From Fen-1364 sp049515135 (GTDB lineage: Bacteria; Spirochaetota; Spirochaetia; SZUA-6; Fen-1364): DNA of 64,000 bases. Position 1 is the first letter of the stretch, and every line of letters begins with the position of its first letter. The stretch spans positions 124,001 through 188,000 of the forward strand of contig JBEKUJ010000007.1 of the NCBI GenBank assembly GCA_049515135.1. Direction: 5' to 3'. The position numbers and the translations under genes are program-made. Positions 41,619 through 50,855 of this stretch are shown here, piece by piece. Under the pieces are notes generated by a model. The model was not told the DNA's origin and searched no databases. It saw only the letters and a program-made list of their open reading frames with translations.

Positions 41619-42638
41619 ATGAAAAGAACCTTTGGTTTCGCTCTGCTTGTCGCCCTGACCGTGGCCTCGACAGCATTCGCCACAGGGACATCGGAAGGGA
41701 CGGCAGCCTCCCAGGCGACCTCTGTCGGTGCCAAGCATTACAAGTTTGCCTGGATCATGCCGGACATGTTCAACCCCTTCTGGACCTACATGCGGCAGGG
41801 GGCGGAGAAAGCCGCTCTCGAATATATGAACAAAGGGATAAAGGTGGACATCCAGCAGATGGCGCCGATCCAGACATTCAACGTGGAAGAGCAGGTCGGG
41901 CTGTTCGAGAACGCAATCCAGATGAAAGTGGATGGCGTCGGGATCTGCGTCATTGACCAGACAGCCGTTATCCAACAGGTGAACAAGGCCAAGGCAGCTG
42001 GCATTCCGACGGTTGCCTTGAGCACGGACATTCCGAACTCCGATCGTCTTGCATTCTCCGGCGTGAAGGATCGCCAGTGGGCAATGAATGTCGCCGAGGT
42101 TGCCATCAAGCACAACAACGGCGCAGGCGGCTATATCGTGTTGGAAGGAATCCCGGGGAACCTCATCAGCGAGCAGCGATTGCTGGGAGGCAAGGACGCC
42201 ATCGCAAAGTACCCGAATGCGAAGCTTCTCGACGTGCAGCCGTCTAACTTCAACCGCAAGGATGGCATGTCCGCGATGGAGAACATGCTGACCAAATACC
42301 CCAAGGGACAAATCCAGGGAATCTTCTGCGTCAACGACGAGGCTGCGCTGGGAGCCATCGAAGCCATCGAAGCGGCGGGCCGCGCAAGCGAGATCTCGGT
42401 TGTGAGCATCGACGGAAACAAGGATGCGGCGCAGGCAATTCTCAATGGACGCATTCTGGCGACTGTGGCCGATGACCCGTGGGCAAAAGGATATGAGGCG
42501 GTCAAGGCGCTCGTTGGGTTTGCCCAAGGGGAGAAGGTTCCGGACACCCTCCCAATCGTGGCCAAGATCGTCGATAAGTCGAATGCGGCCGAATATCTGA
42601 AAAAGTTCCCTCAGATGGACGCCTACTATAAGCCGTAG
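41619..42638 (+). CDS. CUT2-type sugar ABC transporter, substrate-binding protein
   Basis: 339 residues of the RbsB/Peripla_BP_4 family. Signal peptide MKRTFGFALLVALTVASTAFA, then TGTSEG, a spirochaete-like mature start. Core elements are FAWIMPDMFNPFWTYMRQGA, GVGICVIDQTAVIQQVNKAK, the IFCVNDEAALGAIEAI hinge and VSIDGNKDAAQAILNG. The ligand is a monosaccharide or cyclitol. GGAAAGGAGAAG precedes the ATG. It belongs with the ATPase and two permeases at 45127-48627, from which it is separated by three catabolic genes. Confidence 0.9.
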   Translation: MKRTFGFALLVALTVASTAFATGTSEGTAASQATSVGAKHYKFAWIMPDMFNPFWTYMRQGAEKAALEYMNKGIKVDIQQMAPIQTFNVEEQVGLFENAIQMKVDGVGICVIDQTAVIQQVNKAKAAGIPTVALSTDIPNSDRLAFSGVKDRQWAMNVAEVAIKHNNGAGGYIVLEGIPGNLISEQRLLGGKDAIAKYPNAKLLDVQPSNFNRKDGMSAMENMLTKYPKGQIQGIFCVNDEAALGAIEAIEAAGRASEISVVSIDGNKDAAQAILNGRILATVADDPWAKGYEAVKALVGFAQGEKVPDTLPIVAKIVDKSNAAEYLKKFPQMDAYYKP

Positions 42639-42747
42639 AGTGAATTGAAAACAGGTTGTTGAAATCTCGGTGGACGAGGGGCCGGGAAGCAGATCAGCCC
42701 CCCGCCTGCCGAGACGAGATGCCCTATAGGCTTGGCGGAGGATAAAA

Positions 42748-43641
42748 TTGGTCGTTGACTTTCATGTTCACCTGGAATACGAGGCAGCGGGGAGAAAGCA
42801 CGATGCGGCCGCGATAGTGGCCGCGATGGATGGGGCGGGCGTCGATGTGTCGGTTCTCCTTGGCAATGACCAGGCTGATGCCGGAGAAAACCCTCCCTGG
42901 GCGGACCCTTCGCGAATGACAGAGGATGTCAACCGCGCGGACGAAGAGATGGCCGCATATTGCGGGCTCTATCCCACACGCTTCGTCGGGTTCACCTCGG
43001 TGCATCCTGACCGGTACCAGCCTCACCGCAAGTTGCGGCGGGCAGTACAAGAGTTCGGGATGAAAGGGGTGAAGCTGTACCCCCATGCCGGTTTCTTTCC
43101 GAATGATCCACGGCTCAATCGTGTGTTTGAGCAGTGTATCGAGCTGGATATTCCGGTAATGATCCACTCCGGTATCAAGGCGGTGCAATGGCAGCGCTTG
43201 AAGTATAACGATCCGGTGTTTGTGGACGATGTCGCAGTTGCCTTTCCCGAGTTGAAGATCGTGCTCTGTCATGGAGGCTATCCCTGGACGGAGCAGTTTC
43301 TCTGTGTGGCATATTCCAACCCGAACATCTGGGTGGATTTGACTTTCCTCGACTCCATCGAGAGGACATACATGGTTCCCGATCTCGTTGAAACGACTAT
43401 CCGCAGGCTGAAGGGGACCATAGGGACACGGCGCCTCCTCTGGGGCACGGAAGGCCCTTTCATGAATCTTCCTCTGTTCGGCCAGCATGGCCCAAAATAT
43501 TGCCGTGAATCGCAGCACTCTCTTGTACGCAGACTCCCTTTCCTCTCGGAAGCGGAGAAGGACGACATCCTGGGCAACAATGCGGCCCGGCTGCTGAAGC
43601 TGGGGCCGTCGGGGAAAGAGGCTCCCAGCGATGGAAAGTGA
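42748..43641 (+). CDS. amidohydrolase-2 family metal-dependent hydrolase
   Basis: 297 residues, TIM-barrel amidohydrolase. The HxH metal motif is VDFHVHLE, followed by GVKLYPHAGFFPNDPRLNRV, the metal His in VMIHSGIKA and CHGGYPWTEQFL. The usual aspartate before the proline (GSDxP) appears as LLWGTEGPFMN, Glu instead of Asp. The start is TTG 42748, with GGAGGAT six bases before. Members hydrolyse lactones and amides or decarboxylate. In this operon a lactonase or hydrolase for a sugar-acid intermediate is likely. Confidence 0.8.
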   Translation: MVVDFHVHLEYEAAGRKHDAAAIVAAMDGAGVDVSVLLGNDQADAGENPPWADPSRMTEDVNRADEEMAAYCGLYPTRFVGFTSVHPDRYQPHRKLRRAVQEFGMKGVKLYPHAGFFPNDPRLNRVFEQCIELDIPVMIHSGIKAVQWQRLKYNDPVFVDDVAVAFPELKIVLCHGGYPWTEQFLCVAYSNPNIWVDLTFLDSIERTYMVPDLVETTIRRLKGTIGTRRLLWGTEGPFMNLPLFGQHGPKYCRESQHSLVRRLPFLSEAEKDDILGNNAARLLKLGPSGKEAPSDGK

Positions 43642-43674
43642 TGAATCTGCCGTTCAACCAAAGGAGGCGCTCCT

Positions 43675-44088
43675 GTGGACAGCCTGAAGAAGTTTCACGT
43701 TTCAACTTCCGATATTTCACCGCTCCCAGTCGGAGAGGAAGAAGGTTTCCGCGGGGTCGATTCTCGCTTGCTCATCTGCGACGCGACCGTAGCACAAACC
43801 ACCTCGTGTCTTTTTCGCGCCGTCTTCCCTCCCGGTGGGTACCACGGAACACACGTCCACCACAAGTCCGACGAGCTTCTTTTCTGTATCGCGGGGGAGG
43901 CCATCCAGGCGATCGACGGGGTGGAATACCGGATGAAACCGAATGACGCCATGTTCATTCCCAAGGGAGTGCCGCATTGGATGAAGAATGACGGCACGAA
44001 ACCCTTTGTCGTTCTTGGCGTCTACCCGGATGCACGCAACTTCGAGGAGACTGACCAGCAGCTGGTCGATGGCGGCAGAGTAGGTTGA
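43675..44088 (+). CDS. cupin-domain protein
   Basis: 137 residues, single cupin. Motif 1 is YHGTHVHHKSDELLFCIAGE with metal ligands His, His and Glu. Motif 2 is FIPKGVPHWMKNDG with His. All four potential ligands are present, so it may be a metal-dependent isomerase or a binding protein. The start is GTG 43675, with AAAGGAGG upstream. It sits between two hydrolase genes. Confidence 0.85.
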   Translation: MDSLKKFHVSTSDISPLPVGEEEGFRGVDSRLLICDATVAQTTSCLFRAVFPPGGYHGTHVHHKSDELLFCIAGEAIQAIDGVEYRMKPNDAMFIPKGVPHWMKNDGTKPFVVLGVYPDARNFEETDQQLVDGGRVG

Positions 44089-44117
44089 TAGCGCATGCCG
44101 TAGAGAGCGAGGTGATC

Positions 44118-45101
44118 ATGTCAGAAAATGAATCGTTCGAGCTTTCTCTCGAGCCGCAGTGGCAGGAGGATGCAAGGCGGGCCTATACCACCATTCTCAG
44201 CATGGGGGATAAGGTAAAGATGATAACGGAAGCAGATGCCATCGAGCTCCTTCAGGGGGCTGTTGACATCCATGTCCATGCGGCACCCGATCCCGAGATC
44301 GATGTCGGATGGGATCAGCTGGAGATCGCCAAGAAGGCCACGGATATCGGCATGGGCGCGGTGCTCTTCAAGGCTCACACGATACCGACTGCGGCAACGG
44401 CGTTCTTTGTGCAGAAAGCGGTCGATGAATACGCGGCCGCTTCGCAAAAGAAAGCAGTGAAAGTTTTTGGCGGCGTGACCTTGAACTACTACCAGGGCGG
44501 GCTCAACCCCGCTGCTGTGGAAATGTGTGCGCAGTTGAAGGGAAAGATTGTCTGGCTGCCCAGCCATGATTCGGCGCACCATCATCGCGTCATGGGCACC
44601 CCGGGGGGTATCGAGCTTCTGGATCAGAACGACAAACCGGTGCCTGCGCTCTACGAGATCATGAAGATTGTGGCGGAAAACGACATGATCCTCGATCCCT
44701 GTCACGCGGGGACCAAACAGAGGTTTGTGGTCATCCGGGAAGCCAAGAAGCTCGGGGTTAAAAAGTTCGTCATCACGCATCCCAATTGGAACGTAACGAA
44801 GGCCACGCACGAACAGATGGCGGAAATGGGCCGCATGGGGGCTTACGTCGGACTCTTCATGTATGGAGACGTGCCCAACTTCAACAATCCGCATTGCGAT
44901 CCGATGGAGTTGTTCCAGATCATCAAGACGGTCGGACCGGACCATATCGTCCTCGCCTCCGACCTGGGCACCGTGGTCAACATGCCTCCCTGGGAGGGCA
45001 TGAAGCTCTTCATGCGGATTCTTCTTGCCTACGGGATCCGCCGGGAGGATATCCGTACGATGTGCAGAGACAACGCCGCCCGGCTCCTGGATCTGACGTG
45101 A
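44118..45101 (+). CDS. DUF6282-type TIM-barrel metal-dependent hydrolase
   Basis: 327 residues. The HxH-type motif is VDIHVHAAPDPEID, then AVLFKAHTIPTAATA, LPSHDSAHHHRVMGTPGG, the putative metal His in ILDPCHAGTKQ and FVITHPNWN, and VLASDLGTVVNMPPWEG, carrying the conserved Asp. I recall this family as DUF6282, uncharacterised. It is not closely similar to the amidohydrolase at 42748, so the operon has two different hydrolases. ATG 44118 has GAGGTGAT upstream. Confidence 0.75.
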   Translation: MSENESFELSLEPQWQEDARRAYTTILSMGDKVKMITEADAIELLQGAVDIHVHAAPDPEIDVGWDQLEIAKKATDIGMGAVLFKAHTIPTAATAFFVQKAVDEYAAASQKKAVKVFGGVTLNYYQGGLNPAAVEMCAQLKGKIVWLPSHDSAHHHRVMGTPGGIELLDQNDKPVPALYEIMKIVAENDMILDPCHAGTKQRFVVIREAKKLGVKKFVITHPNWNVTKATHEQMAEMGRMGAYVGLFMYGDVPNFNNPHCDPMELFQIIKTVGPDHIVLASDLGTVVNMPPWEGMKLFMRILLAYGIRREDIRTMCRDNAARLLDLT

Positions 45102-45126
45102 AAGGTCATGAGAAGGGCTCTCTGGA

Positions 45127-46668
45127 ATGGCAATACGGGAGGGCGGGGTGATTGAAGAGCGTCAGGGCGGCGATAGTCTGCTCGAAGCGCGCGCCATCTC
45201 CAAGTCATGGCCCGGCGTGCGCGCCCTCGATCAGGTGAGCATCAATATTCGGGCAGGCGAAATACACGCGCTGGTGGGAGAAAACGGAGCGGGGAAATCC
45301 ACTCTCATGAAAATACTCGCAGGCATTGTCCAGCCCGACGAGGGATCGCTCTTCCTTGATGGCGCCCGCCGGCAGCTTTCCAATCCTGTGGCCGCGCAAA
45401 AGGCTGGGATCGGCATGGTCTTTCAGGAGCTCAACCTCGTTCCCACCCTCGACATTGCAACCAATATTTACCTTTCCCATGAGTTCGTGAGAGGAGGGGT
45501 GTTTCTAAACAAGCGGCACGCCAAGCTGGAGACCGAGAGGGTCCTGCAAAAGATGGGGATCACGTTGTCCCCCAACACTCTCGTGCAGACTCTCAGCATC
45601 GCGCAGATTCAAATGATCGCCATCGCACGCGCCTTATCGTTTTATCCTCGCGTCCTCTTGTTGGACGAACCGACCTCCTCTCTGTCTGAGGGAGAGATCG
45701 AGAAGCTCTACCAGACCCTGCGCGTCCTGCGCGCCCAGGGCGTTGGCATCCTGTATGTATCGCATCGACTGGAAGAGATCTCGCAAATCGCCGATTGCGT
45801 CACCGTCCTCCGGGACGGCAAGCTGGTGGATACGAAGCCCATAGGAGAAACCACAATTGACAGCATCATCACAATGATGGTCGGCCGCGCGATCGTCACC
45901 ATGTATCCCAAGGAAAGCGCACCCCGGGGTGAGGAGACCCTACGCGTCCTTAATGTGAGTAGGCGCAACGTGGTCGATTCGATCTCCCTTACTGTGAGAT
46001 CAGGGGAGGTTGTCGGCCTGTTCGGCCTCGTGGGTGCCGGCCGCACGGAGCTGGCCCGGCTGATCTTTGGCCTGGACTCGCCCGACAGCGGAGAAATTTA
46101 TCTCTACGGAAAGCGGATTACTCATCCTTCTCCAAGCGGTTCCATAGAGAGGAGATTAGGATATCTTTCCGAGAACCGCCAGGGTGAGGGGTTATGTCCT
46201 CCGTTGACTGTTCGACAGAACATCGTGCGGGCATCTTTGCATCGGATGTTTCCCTCGGGCATGAAGAACCTGCGCAAGGAGAGGTTAACCGCCCAGAAGC
46301 AGGTGGCGGAGCTGGACATTGCCACACCCTCCCTTGATCGGGCTGTGCAGTTCTTGAGCGGGGGAACTCAGCAGAAAGTGGTCTTCGCACACTGGATGTG
46401 CGCCGGCTCCCGCATGCTTATCCTCGACGAGCCAACGCGTGGAATCGATGTAGGGACGAAGGTGGAAATCTATAAGATGATGAACCGGCTTGCGAAGGCT
46501 GGGGCTTCGATTCTTCTCATCTCTTCTGACCTGCCCGAGTTGCAGAATATGAGCGACCGCGTGTATGTGATGTACAAAGGAAAGATCACGGAAATGCTCG
46601 AGGGTGCGGAGATGAACGCGGAGAAGATCATTGCCGCCGCGATCGGGGTCGGGAGAGAAACAGCATGA
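45127..46668 (+). CDS. CUT2-type sugar ABC transporter ATPase (two nucleotide-binding domains)
   Basis: 513 residues, RbsA/MglA architecture. The first domain has Walker A VGENGAGKSTLMK, Walker B VLLLDEPTSSLSE and a degenerate signature (LSIAQIQMIAIARAL). The second has a degenerate Walker A (LVGAGRTELARLIFG), signature LSGGTQQKVVFAHWM and Walker B MLILDEPTRGIDVG. Degenerate sites of this kind are normal for the family. The start codon is uncertain: ATG 45127 lacks a clear ribosome site. Its end overlaps the permease gene by an ATGA. Confidence 0.92.
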   Translation: MAIREGGVIEERQGGDSLLEARAISKSWPGVRALDQVSINIRAGEIHALVGENGAGKSTLMKILAGIVQPDEGSLFLDGARRQLSNPVAAQKAGIGMVFQELNLVPTLDIATNIYLSHEFVRGGVFLNKRHAKLETERVLQKMGITLSPNTLVQTLSIAQIQMIAIARALSFYPRVLLLDEPTSSLSEGEIEKLYQTLRVLRAQGVGILYVSHRLEEISQIADCVTVLRDGKLVDTKPIGETTIDSIITMMVGRAIVTMYPKESAPRGEETLRVLNVSRRNVVDSISLTVRSGEVVGLFGLVGAGRTELARLIFGLDSPDSGEIYLYGKRITHPSPSGSIERRLGYLSENRQGEGLCPPLTVRQNIVRASLHRMFPSGMKNLRKERLTAQKQVAELDIATPSLDRAVQFLSGGTQQKVVFAHWMCAGSRMLILDEPTRGIDVGTKVEIYKMMNRLAKAGASILLISSDLPELQNMSDRVYVMYKGKITEMLEGAEMNAEKIIAAAIGVGRETA

Positions 46669-47624
46669 GGAAAGCACTGTCCGTCGTGCTGAAGCGTCTT
46701 CGCGCGCTACCGAGCATTTCCTACGTCCTGCTGGCCGTTGTGCTTCTTTTCTCCCTGCTTTCGCGAGACTTCTACACCTGGACGAATGTTGTGAACATCA
46801 TCCGGCAGGGCACGGTACTCGTGATCGTCTCGATGGGGATGATGATCGTGATCGTCTGCGCCGGAATCGATCTGTCAGTGGGCGCAATGCTCGGGCTTGC
46901 CGGGACGGTCATCGCGGTCCTTCTGCAACAAGGATTCAGCCTTGCTGCAGCAGTTCCCCTCAGTCTTCTTGCCTGCTGCTTCTGCGGCCTGGTTGCCGGG
47001 GTGATTGTGGCCAAAGGCAGGATCTTTCCCTTCATAGTGACCTTTGGGATGCTCTTCATGGTCCGGAGCGTCAGCTTGGGAATTACAAAAGGCGGCTCGG
47101 TCCATATTCCCAACACCTCGTTCATCGTATTCGGCAACGCAATGTATCTTGGCGTTCCCGCAGCCTTCTGGATTACCCTCTTTCTCGTTGTCCTCATCAG
47201 CGTTGTCATGCGCCGAACGCCCTTTGGCACCCACGCGTACGCTATTGGCATCAATGCGGAAAACGCCCGGGCGCTGGGAATCCGCGTAGATGTGTCGGTT
47301 ATCGCCGCGTACATTGCCAGTGCATTTCTTGCCGCTGTAGCCGGGATCATTCTTGCCAGCAGGGTAGCAACGGGAAATGCGCTCGTGGGCATGGGGACAG
47401 AGTTCGAAGCTGTGGCCGCAGTTGTGGTCGGGGGCACGCCCATTACCGGGGGTCGCGGCAGCCTGGCTGGCACCGTGATGGGGGCGATTTTTATCACGCT
47501 CCTTCGTAACGGCATGAACCTCATGGGCCTGCCCTCACAAGTGGTGGCCGTGGTCATCGGCGTGAGCATTATGGCGGCCGTGGTCGGCGCACAACTCTTG
47601 TATCGAGGAGCCGTCCTTGAATAG
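46665..47624 (+). CDS. CUT2-type sugar ABC permease (RbsC-like), first
   Basis: 319 residues, about eight to ten membrane helices. Family marks are VSMGMMIVIVCAGIDLSVGA and the coupling region FEAVAAVVVGGTPITGGRGS. It overlaps the ATPase stop by four bases and the next permease start by eight, implying a translationally coupled set. Together with the second permease it probably forms a heterodimeric channel. Confidence 0.92.
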   Translation: MRKALSVVLKRLRALPSISYVLLAVVLLFSLLSRDFYTWTNVVNIIRQGTVLVIVSMGMMIVIVCAGIDLSVGAMLGLAGTVIAVLLQQGFSLAAAVPLSLLACCFCGLVAGVIVAKGRIFPFIVTFGMLFMVRSVSLGITKGGSVHIPNTSFIVFGNAMYLGVPAAFWITLFLVVLISVVMRRTPFGTHAYAIGINAENARALGIRVDVSVIAAYIASAFLAAVAGIILASRVATGNALVGMGTEFEAVAAVVVGGTPITGGRGSLAGTVMGAIFITLLRNGMNLMGLPSQVVAVVIGVSIMAAVVGAQLLYRGAVLE

Positions 47625-48627
47625 CGCCACCCAAGGCACTGAGGTGGTTGCAGCTCGGGCCAGGGAACAGGGAAGGCGCCCCGCGGAAACTCTCATAAGG
47701 CATTCCCGACTCGTGATTCTGCTTCTGATGTGCATTGTGCTGTCTCTCATCAGTCGCGCCTTTCTTACTTGGGACAACCTGCTGAACGTGTTGCGCCAGG
47801 CGACCCCCATCTTCGTTCTCGGTGCGGGACAGACCCTCGTTATTCTCTCCCGTGGCATTGACGTCTCCATGGGAAGCTGCGGGGCGCTTGCAGGGGTCGT
47901 GGCCGCGCTCTTGATGAGCACCAAAGTGCCCGTATTGGTCGCCGTCCTGGTAGGGCTCGCCATCGGCGCCGCTTTCGGCCTGATGAACGGATTAATCGTG
48001 ACGCGCGTTGGCCTTCCACCATTCATTACGACATTTGGCACATACCTGCTGGGCAAAGGGCTCGTGGTCCTCTACATCGACGGAAAAGTTATCTGGGGAT
48101 TCCCGGATTCCTTCCGTCTTCTGGGCGCCGCACGAGTGGGAGGGATTCCGTTCATCATTTTCATCGGCGCGGCAATTTTCGCGCTGTTTGCCTGGCTGTT
48201 GAAATACACGAACTTCGGCAGCGCCATCTATTCAGTGGGAGCAAATCCCACTGCAAGTGCGGTCTCCGGCATCAAGACCCGGCGAGTCATCACGTTAACC
48301 TTCGTGATATCAGGCTTGATGGCCGCCTTCGCGTGTCTTCTTTTCGTATCCCGTCTGAACTCCGCGAAGAGCGACATCGGCGAAGGTTTCGAACTGGACG
48401 CAATCGCGGCAACGTTAATCGGCGGAACATCTTTTGCGGGGGGGACTGGAACGATCAGCGGAACAGTCGTCGGGGCGCTCATCATCATTCTCCTACGCAA
48501 CATGATGAACCTCCTCGGTATCTCGCCCTTGTGGCAAGGCTTCGCCACGGGGCTTGTCATGGTGCTTTTAATTCTGGCGGACGAGATGTTCAAGCGTTTT
48601 CTCGGGAGGCAACGAGCGGCTGCATGA
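47617..48627 (+). CDS. CUT2-type sugar ABC permease (RbsC-like), second
   Basis: 336 residues. After a basic cytosolic leader of about 30 residues come GAGQTLVILSRGIDVSMGSC, and the coupling region ELDAIAATLIGGTSFAGGTG. The start codon overlaps the end of the first permease gene (TTG 47617, protein MNSATQGTEVVAAR). Two distinct permease genes are found in several sugar and cyclitol importers of this class. Confidence 0.9.
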   Translation: MNSATQGTEVVAARAREQGRRPAETLIRHSRLVILLLMCIVLSLISRAFLTWDNLLNVLRQATPIFVLGAGQTLVILSRGIDVSMGSCGALAGVVAALLMSTKVPVLVAVLVGLAIGAAFGLMNGLIVTRVGLPPFITTFGTYLLGKGLVVLYIDGKVIWGFPDSFRLLGAARVGGIPFIIFIGAAIFALFAWLLKYTNFGSAIYSVGANPTASAVSGIKTRRVITLTFVISGLMAAFACLLFVSRLNSAKSDIGEGFELDAIAATLIGGTSFAGGTGTISGTVVGALIIILLRNMMNLLGISPLWQGFATGLVMVLLILADEMFKRFLGRQRAAA

Positions 48628-48653
48628 AAACTGCGCAAAGGGAGGACAGCGAA

Positions 48654-49619
48654 ATGGGAAAATGGGAAATACCCCCCAAGGGCGGGCAAATGGATTTGCC
48701 GAGCGGCATTTATTACCAGACAATGACGGGTCATCAGGTGAAAGAACGCCTGAAGAAGAACGATCTCATTATTATTCCCGTTGGAAGCACCGAGAATCAT
48801 GGCGATCACGCCTGTCCGGGCGAGGATACTTTCCTGGTAACCCGAATGGCCGAACAAGTGGCGAAGGTCACTGGCTGCACTGTGGCCGAACCTATCTGGT
48901 ATGGTTCGCATCCGTTTCATCATCTCGGGATGCCGGGAACAATTGTAATTCCCGAGGAAGACCTCTCTGCATATCTTCGAGCAGTCATCGCGGGATTTTG
49001 GAACAGCGGCTTTCGAAAGCAAATTCTGCTCAACGGCCATGGTCAGGACTACGTCATCCCCCTCGCTATCCATCAATTTGCGAAAAAATACCAGGTACCC
49101 GCAATTGTGGTCAATGTCAACTGGTGGTTCGTGATTCCGCAACACATCAGGGACAAGGCACATGGGGGGCCTTTCGAGACGCCCTTCATTCATGGTGACG
49201 AATGCGAGACTTCTTTTTCAATGGCGCTCTTCCCAGAGATGATCGACCAAAAATACGCTCCGTCAACCACACCAATCAAGATTTTCCCCGACGGACACAT
49301 AAACAAGTCTGGGAGCGCTTACGATCTTCCTATCGACTTCTGGCTCCAAGTGGGAGCCTCAGCAATCGAGGTAGTCTCAACGCCGGAGGGCGTGGTCGGC
49401 AATGCGACCTTGGCAGATCCTGAAAAGGCCCGACCCGGGCTCGTGGCAATCATGGATTACCTTGAGAAGCTCGTGACCGACATTCTTGCCATGTACCCTG
49501 CGGGCAAGCTTCCGCCAATAGCCGCTATGACAATGCGCAAGAAAGACGAGATCGAAGCCGTTCTGAAAGGCCCATTAAATGGCGGGACTCATCTTTACAC
49601 CTTGGGATATCCCACATAG
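48654..49619 (+). CDS. iolN: creatininase-family hydrolase, IolN-like (3-dehydro-scyllo-inosose hydrolase)
   Basis: 321 residues, creatininase superfamily. Metal-binding elements are IIPVGSTENHGDH (Glu, His), PGEDTFLVTRM (Asp), QILLNGHGQDYV and HGDECETSFSMALF (Glu). The stretch around IWYGSHPFHHLGMPGT agrees with my memory of Thermotoga TM0413, IolN, which opens the diketo-inositol ring to 5-keto-L-gluconate. The next two genes are IolM- and IolO-like, which supports the call. ATG 48654 has GGGAGGAC upstream; a start at 48624 overlapping the permease stop is also possible. Confidence 0.7.
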   Translation: MGKWEIPPKGGQMDLPSGIYYQTMTGHQVKERLKKNDLIIIPVGSTENHGDHACPGEDTFLVTRMAEQVAKVTGCTVAEPIWYGSHPFHHLGMPGTIVIPEEDLSAYLRAVIAGFWNSGFRKQILLNGHGQDYVIPLAIHQFAKKYQVPAIVVNVNWWFVIPQHIRDKAHGGPFETPFIHGDECETSFSMALFPEMIDQKYAPSTTPIKIFPDGHINKSGSAYDLPIDFWLQVGASAIEVVSTPEGVVGNATLADPEKARPGLVAIMDYLEKLVTDILAMYPAGKLPPIAAMTMRKKDEIEAVLKGPLNGGTHLYTLGYPT

Positions 49620-49672
49620 CGTCATTCGTTGAAAGTAAACACAACACGAATAGCTTGCGAGGAGGCGGTAAA

Positions 49673-50836
49673 ATGGAAAAACCAGGGAAGGTAAAAGCAG
49701 TCGTAATGACCGGCCCTGGGCAGGTCGAATGGAAGGAGCTGCCGTATCCTGATCATCTTGAGGAGGGTGCGGTTGTTATCAAAGTTGAGATGTCGGGAAT
49801 TTGCGGCACCGACAAACACGCTTTCGACGGTGACGTAACGTTATACGGCGGCACAGAGACCGAGCAGGACATGGTCTATCCCAGCGTACACGGACATGAG
49901 AACGCTGGGATTGTGTTCGAAATGAACGGAAAAGGCAAGGACATCGAATATAGTGGAAAGGAACTGAGGATTGGAGACAGGGTGACAAATTGTCCCAATG
50001 TTATCTGCGGAACGTGTTGGTACTGTCGTCGAATCCACGCTTTCCCTTTCTGTGTGAATCATCAGGGAATTGGCATGACCTATCGGAGCGACGTCTTTCC
50101 ATACATTACCGGAGGATGGTCAGAATACCTTTATCTACCTCCGAACGCTTGGGTTTACAAGGTCCCGGAGGAGTCGACCGTCGAGGAGACAGCACTTTCT
50201 GAATTGTTTGTCGTTACATCCTTGCTTGATCGGGCAAAGATGTATTCGCAGACAGACGGACGAGGGGGGTTCAATTTCGACGACACCGTCGTGATCCAAG
50301 GGTTGGGCGGCATAGGACTCATGATGGCGGCGAAAGCTCGTCTCTTAGGGGCAGGAAAGATCATCGGCCTGGATACTAACGCGTCGCGAATGAAGATCGC
50401 CAAAGAATTCGGGGCAGACATGACGATTGATGTTTCCAAGCTTTCAGATGATGAGCTGGTAGAGAGAATCCGCGCGGAAACAGATGGTCATGGGGCAGAT
50501 GTCGTGGTCGAGGTTGTTGGTCGACCTGAGGTCCTGGACGTCGGACTCCGAATGCTCCGCCGTGGAGGCACATACTGCGAAACCGGCAATTTTGTGGATA
50601 CTGGAACGGTGACACTGAACGTTCATCGGCACCTGGCGGCAAAGAACGTTCTTTTTATAGGAAACACAAATCATCCCCATGACATGTACTATGCGCACTT
50701 GGATATGATGATACGCCATCGAAAAGATTTTCCCTGGTACAAACTTGTGAGTCACCGCTACCGATTGGATCAATGCAAGGAAGCGATGAAAAAGGCATAC
50801 GCCGAAGATGCTTTGAAGGTTGTCTTTACTCCGTAA
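49673..50836 (+). CDS. iolM: zinc-dependent alcohol dehydrogenase, probable scyllo-inosose 3-dehydrogenase (IolM-like)
   Basis: 387 residues, medium-chain dehydrogenase. The catalytic zinc site is GICGTDKHAF and GHENAG. Structural-zinc cysteines are in NVICGTCWYCRRIHAFPFC, and the NAD-binding Rossmann motif is GLGGIGLMMAAKA. In the Thermotoga inositol route the IolM enzyme of this family oxidises scyllo-inosose at C3, providing the substrate for IolN; the assignment rests on gene order with the IolN- and IolO-like genes. GGAGGCGG precedes ATG 49673. Confidence 0.65.
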   Translation: MEKPGKVKAVVMTGPGQVEWKELPYPDHLEEGAVVIKVEMSGICGTDKHAFDGDVTLYGGTETEQDMVYPSVHGHENAGIVFEMNGKGKDIEYSGKELRIGDRVTNCPNVICGTCWYCRRIHAFPFCVNHQGIGMTYRSDVFPYITGGWSEYLYLPPNAWVYKVPEESTVEETALSELFVVTSLLDRAKMYSQTDGRGGFNFDDTVVIQGLGGIGLMMAAKARLLGAGKIIGLDTNASRMKIAKEFGADMTIDVSKLSDDELVERIRAETDGHGADVVVEVVGRPEVLDVGLRMLRRGGTYCETGNFVDTGTVTLNVHRHLAAKNVLFIGNTNHPHDMYYAHLDMMIRHRKDFPWYKLVSHRYRLDQCKEAMKKAYAEDALKVVFTP

Positions 50837-50855
50837 GTGACTAGGAAAACGCATA

